A DNA stretch of 64,000 nucleotides from Pseudomonadota bacterium. GTDB lineage: Bacteria; Pseudomonadota; Alphaproteobacteria; Dongiales; Dongiaceae. Positions 25,959-34,258 of this stretch are shown one piece after another. The position numbers were made by a program, and so were the translations under genes. Position 1 is the first letter of the stretch. Each line of letters begins with the position of its first letter. Location of the stretch: the NCBI GenBank assembly GCA_021792365.1, contig JAJYUT010000005.1, positions 1 through 64,000 of the forward strand, given 5' to 3'. Below the pieces are notes generated by a model. The model was given only the letters and a program-made list of their open reading frames with translations. It was not told where the DNA came from and searched no databases.

Positions 25959-27190
25959 GCCGCCACCTTCGATCGGGATTCCTCGCCGCGCGAGCCGAGT
26001 TGGCTCAGCGCCGCCGCCAAGTCGCGCATGCTTTGAAGATTGTGGATCGACCTGAAATCGTCAACGTGCTTGATCATGGCTTTCGCGCCCTGGGCCTGCG
26101 GGCGATAAGCCTCATAGCGAAGAAGGGGATTGAGCCAGATCAGCCGCCGGCAGCTCTTGTGCAGCCGCTCGATCTCCTCCTCGAGGCCGATGGCGCCCTC
26201 GCGGTCCAGCCCATCGGTGATCAGCAGGACCAGCGCGCCCTGGCCCAGGACGCGCCGCGACCAGCGCCGGTTGAACTCCGCCAGGCAATGGCCGATGCGC
26301 GTGCCGCCGGACCAGTCCGGCACATGGCTCGAGATGCGGTCCAGCGCGACGTCGACATCGCGATGGCGCAGATGCCGCGTGATGTTGGTGAGCCGCGTGC
26401 CGAACAGGAAGGAGTGGACGCGATCGCGATCTGTGGTGAGCGCATGGATGAAATGCAGCGCCAGCCGCGAATAGCGGCTCATCGATCCGGAGATGTCGCA
26501 CAGCACCACCAGCGGTGGGCGCCGTCGGCGCCGTGACTTGAACTGCAGCGGAATAATGTCGGGGTCGCGCAGCCCGGCGCGCAGCGTCGCGCGCATGTCG
26601 ACGCGGCGGCCGCGCGCATCGCGCTTGAAGCGCCGCGTCGCCACGTCTTCCACCGGCAGGCGCATGAGCGCGATCGCCTTCTTGGCCTCCTGGATTTCGG
26701 CGAGGCTCATCTGCTCGAAGTCCATGTTCTGCAACAGCTCGCGGCTGGAGAAGGTGAGGGTGGCGTCGACCTCGATCTCCTCCTGCTCGGGCTCGCGCGC
26801 CTCGCCCTCCCGGCCGGCCTGGTCGCCGCGCAGGGCGTCGGCGACACGCGGGCTGATCTCCTGGTGACTCTCGTCGACCTCCTCGCGGCGAAAGGATGGC
26901 AGCATCAGCGCCATCATGCGTTGCAGGAACTGCGGGTTTCGCCAGAAGATGTGGAACGCCTGGTCGAAGATCTCGCGCTGCTCGCGCCGCTGCACGAACA
27001 CGGCATGCAGCGTCCAGTAGAAATCCTCGCGGTCGCCGATGCCGACCGCCTTCACCGCCTCGATGGCGTCGATCGCCTTGCCCGGCCCGACCGGCAGGCC
27101 GGCGGCGCGCAAGGCGCGCGCGAACTGCATGATGTTCTCCGCCAATCTGCTCATGTCGGGCCGGCTTGTTGCTTCGAGACCGGAGACCAT
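25955..27190 (-). CDS. coxE: CoxE-like VWA domain protein
   Basis: A 411-residue protein of the CoxE family. The C-terminal half (about 215-395) is a von Willebrand A domain with an intact metal-ion adhesion motif, LCDISGSMSRYS (DXSXS). The N-terminal half is helical with HIFWRNPQF and an acidic middle. CoxE works with the AAA ATPase CoxD in maturing the molybdenum-sulfur-copper or related centre of CO-dehydrogenase-type enzymes. It follows the MoxR gene by nine bases and overlaps the XdhC N-domain gene, so all are in one transcript. Confidence 0.9.
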   Translation of the reverse strand: MVSGLEATSRPDMSRLAENIMQFARALRAAGLPVGPGKAIDAIEAVKAVGIGDREDFYWTLHAVFVQRREQREIFDQAFHIFWRNPQFLQRMMALMLPSFRREEVDESHQEISPRVADALRGDQAGREGEAREPEQEEIEVDATLTFSSRELLQNMDFEQMSLAEIQEAKKAIALMRLPVEDVATRRFKRDARGRRVDMRATLRAGLRDPDIIPLQFKSRRRRRPPLVVLCDISGSMSRYSRLALHFIHALTTDRDRVHSFLFGTRLTNITRHLRHRDVDVALDRISSHVPDWSGGTRIGHCLAEFNRRWSRRVLGQGALVLLITDGLDREGAIGLEEEIERLHKSCRRLIWLNPLLRYEAYRPQAQGAKAMIKHVDDFRSIHNLQSMRDLAAALSQLGSRGEESRSKVAA

Positions 27191-27199
27191 GGCCGCGAC

Positions 27200-28117
27200 C
27201 TAGCGCCGCGCTGCGGCGATCTCCGCGCGCACTTCCTCGAGGATCCTGGCGGCTTCGGTGCCGCGGATGCGCGCGATGTCGTCCTGGTATTTGAGCAGGG
27301 CGCCGAGCGAATGGTCGATCGCATCCGGCGTCAGCGCCACCTGGTCGAGCTGCACCAGGGCGTCGGTCCAGTCGATGGTCTCCGCCACACCCGGCAGCTT
27401 GAAGAGGTCGCGGCCGCGCAGCTTCTGCACGAAGGCGACGATCTCGCGCGAAAGGTCCATGCCCGCCCCGGGCAGGCGCGCGCGCAGGATCTCCAGCTCA
27501 CGCTCCGCGCTCGGGTAGTCCACCCAATAGTAGAAGCAGCGGCGCTTCAGCGCGTCATGGATCTCGCGCGTGCGGTTGGATGTGATGACGACGATCGGCG
27601 GCTCCTGCGCCTTGATGACGCCGAGTTCCGGAATCGTCACCTGGAAATCACTCAGCAACTCCAGCAGGAAGGCCTCGAACGGCTCATCGGTGCGGTCCAG
27701 CTCGTCGATCAGCAGCACCTTCGGGCCGGCCGGCTCGCCTTCCAGCGCCTGAAGCAAAGGCCGCTTGATGAGGAAACGCTCGGAGAAGATGTCCGCCGCG
27801 ATGCGTTCCTTGGAGTCGACATGGGCCGCCTCGGCAAGGCGGATCTCCAGCATCTGGCGCGGATAGTCCCACTCATAGACCGCGCTCGCGACATCGAGCC
27901 CTTCATAGCATTGCAGGCGCACCAACGCCCGGCCCAGGGTGACGCTCAGCACCTTCGCGATCTCGGTTTTGCCGACGCCCGCTTCGCCCTCGAGGAACAG
28001 CGGGCGCCTCATTTTCAAGGACAGGAAAACGGCGGTCGCCAGGCTGCGATCGGCGATGTAGTTGCCTTGCCGCAGAAGGGTGAGGGTCTCCTCGATGTTC
28101 CGCGGGATCGCCGCCAT
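27200..28117 (-). CDS. coxD: MoxR/CoxD-family AAA ATPase
   Basis: A 305-residue AAA+ ATPase of the MoxR group. Walker A is GEAGVGKTE (about 44-52), Walker B is VLLIDELDR (about 108-116) and sensor 1 is VVITSNRTRE. MoxR ATPases pair with VWA proteins as chaperones for cofactor insertion; with the next gene encoding a CoxE-like VWA protein, CoxD is the best match. The start is only ten bases after the YdbL stop, so it can be read from the ydbH promoter, although it may have its own. Confidence 0.9.
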   Translation of the reverse strand: MAAIPRNIEETLTLLRQGNYIADRSLATAVFLSLKMRRPLFLEGEAGVGKTEIAKVLSVTLGRALVRLQCYEGLDVASAVYEWDYPRQMLEIRLAEAAHVDSKERIAADIFSERFLIKRPLLQALEGEPAGPKVLLIDELDRTDEPFEAFLLELLSDFQVTIPELGVIKAQEPPIVVITSNRTREIHDALKRRCFYYWVDYPSAERELEILRARLPGAGMDLSREIVAFVQKLRGRDLFKLPGVAETIDWTDALVQLDQVALTPDAIDHSLGALLKYQDDIARIRGTEAARILEEVRAEIAAARR

Positions 28118-28127
28118 TCATCCATCC

Positions 28128-28478
28128 CTATTTCCGGACCCATTGTCCGGAGGCATTCATGTAGTACCAGCCCGGCTTTAGGCGCTCGCTGATCGTCTTT
28201 TCGCCAACGATCGCGCCGACCTGCTCCGCAGGTACGCCCTTTTCGCCAGCAATCTGCTGATATTTCTGCAGGCGCTGGGCATTGATCGACTGCACGAGCG
28301 ATTTGACGCTCGTCGGCGCATTGGGATTGACAAGGCCAAGGAGCCCGTCTGGGCGTTCCCCAACCAGGCCGGCGGCGCGCGCATCGTCCAGCGAGTCCGC
28401 CATGGCCGGCGCCGCGAACACCATCGCCAGCGCCATCAGCAGGCTGCCCAGCAGCGACTTGATCTTGAAGCTCGTCAT
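28128..28478 (-). CDS. ydbL: YdbL family periplasmic protein (DUF1318)
   Basis: A 116-residue protein with a signal peptide (SLLMALAMVFAAPAMA, cleavage about residue 27). The mature YdbL domain has DARAAGLVGERPDGLLGL, NAQRLQKYQQIA and VGEKTISERLKPGWYYM. In enterobacteria YdbL belongs with YnbE and YdbH, and the three cooperate in lipid transport between the inner and outer membranes. Gene order here is ydbH-ynbE-ydbL, with gaps of 10 and 12 bases, matching the conserved operon. Confidence 0.9.
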   Translation of the reverse strand: MTSFKIKSLLGSLLMALAMVFAAPAMADSLDDARAAGLVGERPDGLLGLVNPNAPTSVKSLVQSINAQRLQKYQQIAGEKGVPAEQVGAIVGEKTISERLKPGWYYMNASGQWVRK

Positions 28479-28490
28479 CGCGGTGCTCCG

Positions 28491-28709
28491 TTAGAACAGA
28501 TCGGGATTATTCTGCAACAACGTGTCGACGTCACGGTCCACCTTTACGCGGACCTCCTGCTCGATCTTGACGTTGAGGTTGATCACGATCGGCTTGTCGG
28601 GAGCCTCGACCTTCACGGTCGGGGTGCACGCCGCCAGGCTCACCGCGGCAATGGCGCCGATCAGGCACGGGAGCGGGACGCGCGTTCGGCGTGGATGAAG
28701 CTGTCGCAC
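28491..28709 (-). CDS. ynbE: YnbE family lipoprotein
   Basis: A 72-residue lipoprotein. A signal sequence ends in the lipobox LAAC (cysteine about 28), giving lipidation and probable outer-membrane anchoring. The mature part (VIINLNVKIEQEVRVKVDR with NPDLF at the end) is typical of YnbE, which forms a periplasmic bridge with YdbH. The start is GTG at 28707-28709 just after the ydbH stop, with AGGGGG upstream. Confidence 0.87.
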   Translation of the reverse strand: MRQLHPRRTRVPLPCLIGAIAAVSLAACTPTVKVEAPDKPIVINLNVKIEQEVRVKVDRDVDTLLQNNPDLF

Positions 28710-28719
28710 GGAGGGCCCC

Positions 28720-31218
28720 CTATTGCAGCTCGTTCAACTGTTCTTCGATGATAGAAGGCAGGCGGTACCCCGCCAAGCCCTTGCGCAGGACCTCATCCAG
28801 TTTCCCGGACAAGTTGAGATTAAATTCGACCGGATAGCCGTTGTAGAAGCTAGGGTTGCTGCCGGCTATGTGCAAGCCCAGCTCGGCATCGCCGGTCAGC
28901 TTCCGATTCAGGCTCACGACCAGCTCCTTGTAATGGAAGTTCGACAGAGCCTGCAACGCGAGACCGACCGAGTCTCCTGCGCTACTGAGAGCCGCCGGCG
29001 CCTCGGCGGCGTCATAGCGTAGAACTCCCGGCGCATCCGCCGCGAACCTGGCGTTGTCGACGATAATGCCGTTGGGAAACAACGTGATGGGGGCAGTCCC
29101 CGAGATGGCGCCCGCGCCACTGAGGCCCGGCACGCCCGCGATCGTGAACAGCTCGCTGACGGAAAGTTGATCGATGGCGAGCGTCAGCCGCTGGCCCACG
29201 GCATTCAGCGCAATTTCGGCCGGCGCGACGCTGGCGCGCCCGCCCGCCATTTCCAGGCGGCCCTCTGCCAGCCGCAGCTTCGGCCCGTGGAGTTCGAATC
29301 GGACCAGGGCATTGGTCATCGGCAGACCGGCGACCAGCTGCTCGATCGCCAGCACCTGGTTCGGGCGGGTCGAGACCGGCCAGGGCTCGTCGATCTCGAT
29401 CACGCCGTTGAGGTTCTGGAACAGCACAGGCCCGGCCTCGCCGGTCAGCCCTTCGAGGCCCAGCTTGACCTCCGACCGCGCCTTGCCCTTCGACCAGGAG
29501 ATCGGCCCCGCCAGTTGCACCGTGCCGGAGAAGCCGTGCAGGTAGCTCTTGGCGCTCGGGAACAGATCCGCGGGCTGCAGCCCTTCCGGCTTGAAGGTGA
29601 TCGGCCCCATGTCGAGGTTGGCGGTATAACTTCGCGTGTTGAGGTTGCCGCTCAGCTTGATGCCGCCGAGCTTCACGCCGCCGCCCGCGCCGGTGATGGC
29701 ATTGAGCTGCGCCGCCAGCTTGCCGCCGTTGATGCGGCCGGTCCCGTTGAGCGTGAAGGTCGGCAGGCCGTAGCCCGCATCGAACGAGCTGACGCGCACT
29801 TCGCCCTCCACGGTCTCGCCCGTGCCGGAGAGCTGGATGAGTGCGTTGCTGGCCGAGACGCCGCGCGCCTTGTTCGTCAGTGCGATCTTGGAGCTGCTGA
29901 GGTTCCATGCCAGGCCCGCGTCGCCGCCTTCCGCCGTCACGTTCACCGCGGGGACGCGCAGATCGACCGTCTCGCCCCAGGACTTGGCGCTGAGCGCGAT
30001 GGCGCCGCTGATCGCGGCGGCGCTCCAGGTGCCGTCCCCGGTGTTCATGCGGAATGCTGTGCTGTCAGCCTTCAGCGTCACCGTGCCGGCCCCGATCGTG
30101 GTGCTCTTCGCGTCGTCGGAGATGCCCTTGTGCGTGATCTGGCTCTCGGCGGACAGGGCGGCCGCGAGCACGCCATCCACCAGCGTGACATGCACCGGCG
30201 CGGCGATCTCCGGCTGGCGGATCTGCCAGCCGGCGACTGCGATGCGCTCGTCCTCAGCGGTGACATCGGCGTTCAGGTCCAGCGTAAGACTGCCGCCCGA
30301 CAGCGCGAGCGTGGCCGAGCCCCTGGCCTGCGCCTGTGTCTTGGGCGAGAGGCCGCCGCTGAGGTCCAGCGCGATGTCGTCGATGGCGAGCGGCAGGTGC
30401 GTGGAGCGGATCTGCGCCGTTAGGGTGCCGGAAAGCGGAGCGGCGAGATACGGGTTGCGCAGCCCCTCGATCTGCAGCGAGAAGTCCAGCGGCTTGCCAT
30501 CTGGCCGCGGCGCGATGCTGGCGGCGACCTGGTCGAGGCGCAGGCTGACCTCGAGGGTGCCCTCCTGCGGCGCGATCTGCGGGGCAAAGGCCCAGAGCGG
30601 CGATTGCGGCGCCAGCGCGATGCGCACATCGCCCGTCATGACCGGCTCGTCGAGCGCGCTCGATATGTCGATTTTCGCGGCGCCCTTTGTATGGCCACCG
30701 GGATCGGTCGCCGTCAGGTCGAGCGCCAGGGCGTCTTGTCCGAGGCGCGCTGCCCCACCGATGGCGACGCCGCCCATCGGGGTCTCCAGCGCCAGATCGA
30801 GACGGTCGACGGAGATGGCGTCGGGCAGCGCGGCGCCGGGACCTGCCGGCTCATCCGCGCCGCTATCCAGCAATGGCTGCAGGTCGCCAAGCGTGACGGT
30901 GCCGCCCTCGATCCGGCCATGCGCCGAGGCCGCGCCCACGGCGACGGTCCGCAGATTGCCGCGGAGGTCATACTCCAACCGGATGTCACGCGCCTCGAAC
31001 GGCGCATCCCGGCCCAGCTTCACGTAATCGATGCGTGCCGAGGATGTGCCGATCTCGCTCACCGCGATGGCCAGGGGCACGCCATAGGTGCGCTCGACAT
31101 AGGCGGAGGCGATGGCCTCGACCAGGGGCGCGCGCCAGATCACCGCCAGGCCGGCCGCCACGGCAAGCATGATCAGGACACCGAGCAGACTGAAGGTGAC
31201 GACCGTGCGGCGTCGCAT
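28720..31218 (-). CDS. ydbH: YdbH family AsmA-like intermembrane lipid transport protein
   Basis: An 832-residue protein with a single N-terminal transmembrane helix (VVTFSLLGVLIMLAVAAGLAVIW) and a very long periplasmic beta-rich region of repeated amphipathic strands. It ends in the conserved YdbH C-terminal domain containing NGIIVDNARFAADAPG and FHYKELVVSLNRKLTGDAELGLHIAG. In E. coli YdbH, TamB and YhdP act redundantly to move phospholipids across the periplasm. It heads the operon with ynbE and ydbL. Length agrees with the family (about 850-880). Confidence 0.9.
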   Translation of the reverse strand: MRRRTVVTFSLLGVLIMLAVAAGLAVIWRAPLVEAIASAYVERTYGVPLAIAVSEIGTSSARIDYVKLGRDAPFEARDIRLEYDLRGNLRTVAVGAASAHGRIEGGTVTLGDLQPLLDSGADEPAGPGAALPDAISVDRLDLALETPMGGVAIGGAARLGQDALALDLTATDPGGHTKGAAKIDISSALDEPVMTGDVRIALAPQSPLWAFAPQIAPQEGTLEVSLRLDQVAASIAPRPDGKPLDFSLQIEGLRNPYLAAPLSGTLTAQIRSTHLPLAIDDIALDLSGGLSPKTQAQARGSATLALSGGSLTLDLNADVTAEDERIAVAGWQIRQPEIAAPVHVTLVDGVLAAALSAESQITHKGISDDAKSTTIGAGTVTLKADSTAFRMNTGDGTWSAAAISGAIALSAKSWGETVDLRVPAVNVTAEGGDAGLAWNLSSSKIALTNKARGVSASNALIQLSGTGETVEGEVRVSSFDAGYGLPTFTLNGTGRINGGKLAAQLNAITGAGGGVKLGGIKLSGNLNTRSYTANLDMGPITFKPEGLQPADLFPSAKSYLHGFSGTVQLAGPISWSKGKARSEVKLGLEGLTGEAGPVLFQNLNGVIEIDEPWPVSTRPNQVLAIEQLVAGLPMTNALVRFELHGPKLRLAEGRLEMAGGRASVAPAEIALNAVGQRLTLAIDQLSVSELFTIAGVPGLSGAGAISGTAPITLFPNGIIVDNARFAADAPGVLRYDAAEAPAALSSAGDSVGLALQALSNFHYKELVVSLNRKLTGDAELGLHIAGSNPSFYNGYPVEFNLNLSGKLDEVLRKGLAGYRLPSIIEEQLNELQ

Positions 31219-31347
31219 GGGCGGGATGGCTCCTCGTTGGCAAGCCGAAGTCTAGCGGCCCGGCGCCGCGCCGCAAAGGAGGCTTGCCGGCTTCGCGCCG
31301 CGCCAGCAAGATGATCTCAGCGGCTGAAATCAAGGGTGCAACAAGGC

Positions 31348-32862
31348 ATGAAACTGGGACTCTGGATCGCGGCGTTGGGCTTCGCGGGCCTTGCCGGTTT
31401 CATGACAGCGGACGACGCGCAAGCCGACCCCGGCAAGCTTTCGCGCACCGATTGCTGGTTCAAGGCGCCGGACAAGATCGCCGCCCGCTGCTACCGCCTG
31501 AGGGTTCCGGAAAGCCGCGCCGGGCGCAGCGACATGGCCCTCGAACTGCCGGTGGTCGTCATCTCCGTGCCGGAGACACGGCGGCGCGAGGATCCCGTCG
31601 TCTACCTGGCGGGCGGCCCCGGCGACGGCGCGTGGCTCGATGCCGACCGCATCGGGTTCTGGTGGGAGTTCGTCGCCGACAATGCCTGGGTGAACGAACG
31701 GGACCTAGTGCTGATGGATCAGCGCGGCACCGGCCTCTCGCGACCGCGCATGGATTGCCCGGAGCACGAGGTCGCGCATATCCGCTCTCTCGGCTTTGGT
31801 CTCGACCGCAGGGCCGCGCGCGAGGCCTATATGGAAGCCGCGTCGGATTGCCGTGCGCGGGTGGAGAAGGAGGGGCACGATCCGCTTTCGTACACCAGCA
31901 GGGAAAGCGCCACCGACCTGCACGACCTGAAGGGCGCGCTGAGGCTGCAGCAATGGAACGTCTATGGCTTGTCCTACGGCACGCGGCTGGCGCTCACCTA
32001 TGTGCGCGACTACCCGCACGACGTGCGCAGCCTGATCCTGGATTCGGTCTATCTGCCCGAATCCGCCTTCATTGAGGATGATGCCTGGCGCACCGACCGC
32101 GCCTTCCAGGTGCTGTTCGAGGGTTGCCGCCGCTCGCCCGATTGCGACCGCTGGTATCCCAAACTGGAGCAGCGCCTGCTGGCGCTGGTGGGCAAGCTCA
32201 ACAAGACGCCGATCGAGCGCCAGGTGGAGCTGGAAAGCGGCAGGCAGGTCAAGGTGGTGGTGACCGGCGAATTGCTGCTGAACTACCTGTTCCAGAACCT
32301 CTATAACCGCTCGGGGATCGAGACCGTGCCGCAGATCGTCGACCTGTTCGAGAAGGGCTCGCCCGCCGAGATCACCAGCGAAATCGGCTATCTCGCGGAC
32401 CTCTATGTCGACCGGCCGGATTGGGGCGACGCGCTGGGCCTGTCCATCGACTGCCACGAGGAGGTGCCCTTCAATGACCTGGCGAAGCTGCAGCGCGACT
32501 ATCTGCGCTATCCACTGCTGAAGAGCTTTGCCGAAGATGATTCCTGGGGCGTCGCTTGCGCCAACTGGCCCATGGGCCCGATCGACCCGGTCGAGAACCA
32601 GCCGATCCGTTCCGATGTGCCGGCCTTGTTGCTGGCCGGGCTCTACGATCCGATCACGCCCCCGCACTATGCGCGGCTGGCGGGCAGCCGGCTCACCAAC
32701 AGCTTCTATTTCGAGTTCCTGAGCGCCGGCCACGACGTGCTCAGCAACGAGCCCTGCGCCGGCGAACTCGCCAAGCAGTTCCTCGACGATCCCATGCGCA
32801 CCCCGGGCCACGCCTGCCTCGGCCGCCTGCGCCCGCCGGACTTCCGCCCGCCGGCGGGGTAG
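31348..32862 (+). CDS. secreted alpha/beta hydrolase with TAP-like C-terminal domain
   Basis: A 504-residue protein with a signal peptide (GLWIAALGFAGLAGFMTADDAQA). The hydrolase core has VVYLAGGPGDGAW (oxyanion loop), LMDQRGTGLS, nucleophile serine in YGLSYGTRLAL, aspartate in AGLYDPITPPH and histidine in SAGHDVLS. This matches the proline iminopeptidase/tripeptidyl aminopeptidase-like group; the substrate is not known. The site is likely periplasmic. ATG 31348 was preferred over an in-frame GTG four codons earlier. It is divergent from ydbH. Confidence 0.88.
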   Translation: MKLGLWIAALGFAGLAGFMTADDAQADPGKLSRTDCWFKAPDKIAARCYRLRVPESRAGRSDMALELPVVVISVPETRRREDPVVYLAGGPGDGAWLDADRIGFWWEFVADNAWVNERDLVLMDQRGTGLSRPRMDCPEHEVAHIRSLGFGLDRRAAREAYMEAASDCRARVEKEGHDPLSYTSRESATDLHDLKGALRLQQWNVYGLSYGTRLALTYVRDYPHDVRSLILDSVYLPESAFIEDDAWRTDRAFQVLFEGCRRSPDCDRWYPKLEQRLLALVGKLNKTPIERQVELESGRQVKVVVTGELLLNYLFQNLYNRSGIETVPQIVDLFEKGSPAEITSEIGYLADLYVDRPDWGDALGLSIDCHEEVPFNDLAKLQRDYLRYPLLKSFAEDDSWGVACANWPMGPIDPVENQPIRSDVPALLLAGLYDPITPPHYARLAGSRLTNSFYFEFLSAGHDVLSNEPCAGELAKQFLDDPMRTPGHACLGRLRPPDFRPPAG

Positions 32863-32997
32863 ATGGGGTAGGCTAAGAATCTTGCCGGGCTACCACGGCA
32901 AGTGCCAGCGCCGGATCTTCGGACGCGCGGCATAGATCCATTCCGCCAATGCCGCTTATTTCGCCAGCTCGCTCAGCGTGGTCGTCATTCTTGCCCA

Positions 32998-33714
32998 TCA
33001 GCTCAAGCCAAAGTGTAAACCCAGGTAGAAGTATTCGTCCTCCTCGAAGAACAAGAGAGTCATTTCCGCTTGCGATCGCCCTGGCCGCGCAACCGGCACG
33101 CCGTCCACTCTCGTCACGAACTGCCGATTGAAGTAGTTCGGCACCAACAAATCCTTGATCGCCTCAGGCGCGCCGAATAGGTTTCCATAACAATATGCGA
33201 ACCCGGCATTGGCGCCGCTCATCAGATCGACATCGCGATGGATGGTCGTTGCCTCTCGCAGCGCGGGAACCATCCAGGGGACGCCATCCTCGGCGCGCAG
33301 CGGGTATATCTTCGAGGGAAGCTGCGACCACTCCTTGCCGCTGTAGAACTGGCCGCCCCGGGCGCGGGTCGCGAACCCGTCCTGATCATAACTTCGCATA
33401 TACCGATCGGAAGGCAGACCGCCGATCGATGCCCGATGTGCGGCATCGACCAGTTCCTTGCGGGTGTCCGGGCTTGGCGCCCAGAACCGCGGCTTCTCAC
33501 CCGGCCAGTGCCGTTGAAGAAGGCTCTTCAAATCTGGGTCGGTCACCGGATAGCGGGCGACGCCGAAGCAGACGAGCTTGGGCAACCACTTTCTGAGGTT
33601 CCGCTTGTCCCACGGGCCTTGGGCGACCTCGGTGGCGGTCGGCACCGCCGTCCCGAAAATAAACGGCCGCTGTCCAGGAGATTGCGCGCGGCAGTCGGCT
33701 GGAAGGCTTCCCAC
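32998..33714 (-). CDS. C-terminal part of a frameshifted gene of unknown function
   Basis: A 238-residue open frame that continues the upstream frame 33543-34220 in a different phase. The first 14 or so residues are an out-of-frame reading of the other half. From about FIFGTAVPTATEVAQG onward the composition is normal coding, ending in EEDEYFYLGLHFGLS. I recognise no family. The chain is soluble with many aromatic residues and would follow the membrane anchor encoded by the other half. A single missing T near 33661-33663 would explain the split. Whether the product is made is unknown. Confidence 0.55.
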   Translation of the reverse strand: MGSLPADCRAQSPGQRPFIFGTAVPTATEVAQGPWDKRNLRKWLPKLVCFGVARYPVTDPDLKSLLQRHWPGEKPRFWAPSPDTRKELVDAAHRASIGGLPSDRYMRSYDQDGFATRARGGQFYSGKEWSQLPSKIYPLRAEDGVPWMVPALREATTIHRDVDLMSGANAGFAYCYGNLFGAPEAIKDLLVPNYFNRQFVTRVDGVPVARPGRSQAEMTLLFFEEDEYFYLGLHFGLS

Positions 33715-34220
33715 TCCGCCCGCGTCGCTTTACGGATCGAGGAGCCGAGAAACGTCAGCTTCGAGCGCTCGTTCTCGAACGCATCTTCGGAGACGTAGGC
33801 GACGCCCAGAGACAGGTCCCTGGCATTGTCGAACCAGATGACGCCGGGCAGGAAATCGGGCGGCACCTTGCCGTTCTCCGTCGTCTGGCCCTGGCAGGCA
33901 TCGGGCACAATCTGCATGACGGCGGCGCCGTCCATGGTCTCCTTGACGAAGAAAATAGGATCCCGGAACGCGTCGTAGGAGCTGCCGCCATAGCCGTAGC
34001 CGGTCACCTTGACCGCGCAGCCCACCACGATGTCGAAATCGACCGCCTCCTCGCCATGCCGGTATTTCGCGATCAGACGGAAAAAGACGCTGCGGTCCTC
34101 CGTCGATTCGGTGATCGCCGTTGCAGCGACATCCGCGGTTCTAGGCCAAAGCAGCCACGCGAGCAGCACCAGCAACACCGCCGCCAAGGCTCCGGCCCAA
34201 CCGCTCATTCCGATGCGCAT
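33543..34220 (-). CDS. N-terminal part of a frameshifted, membrane-anchored gene of unknown function
   Basis: A 225-residue open frame. It starts with one transmembrane anchor (GALAAVLLVLLAWLLWP) and continues with a periplasmic domain (VFFRLIAKYRHGEEAVDFDIVVGCAVKVTGYGYGG). From about residue 188 the sequence turns into arginine/proline/serine-rich text typical of a wrong frame, and it stops 171 bases inside the neighbouring frame. The joined protein would be about 407 residues. No known domain is recognised. The product may be a pseudogene fragment. Confidence 0.55.
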   Translation of the reverse strand: MRIGMSGWAGALAAVLLVLLAWLLWPRTADVAATAITESTEDRSVFFRLIAKYRHGEEAVDFDIVVGCAVKVTGYGYGGSSYDAFRDPIFFVKETMDGAAVMQIVPDACQGQTTENGKVPPDFLPGVIWFDNARDLSLGVAYVSEDAFENERSKLTFLGSSIRKATRAEWEAFQPTAARNLLDSGRLFSGRRCRPPPRSPKARGTSGTSESGCPSSSASASPAIR

Positions 34221-34258
34221 CTCGTTTGTCCGGTTGGATAGTGCTTCGATTGAGCGGG

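Noticed and set aside
32881-32902. Hairpin CTTGCCG..CGGCAAG after the secreted hydrolase gene as a terminator
   Set aside because: Only seven base pairs and no T run on either side.
33650-33670. Programmed -1 frameshift as explanation of the split gene
   Set aside because: The sequence does not contain an X-XXY-YYZ slippery heptamer, and no downstream stem was evident; a simple one-base loss explains it better.
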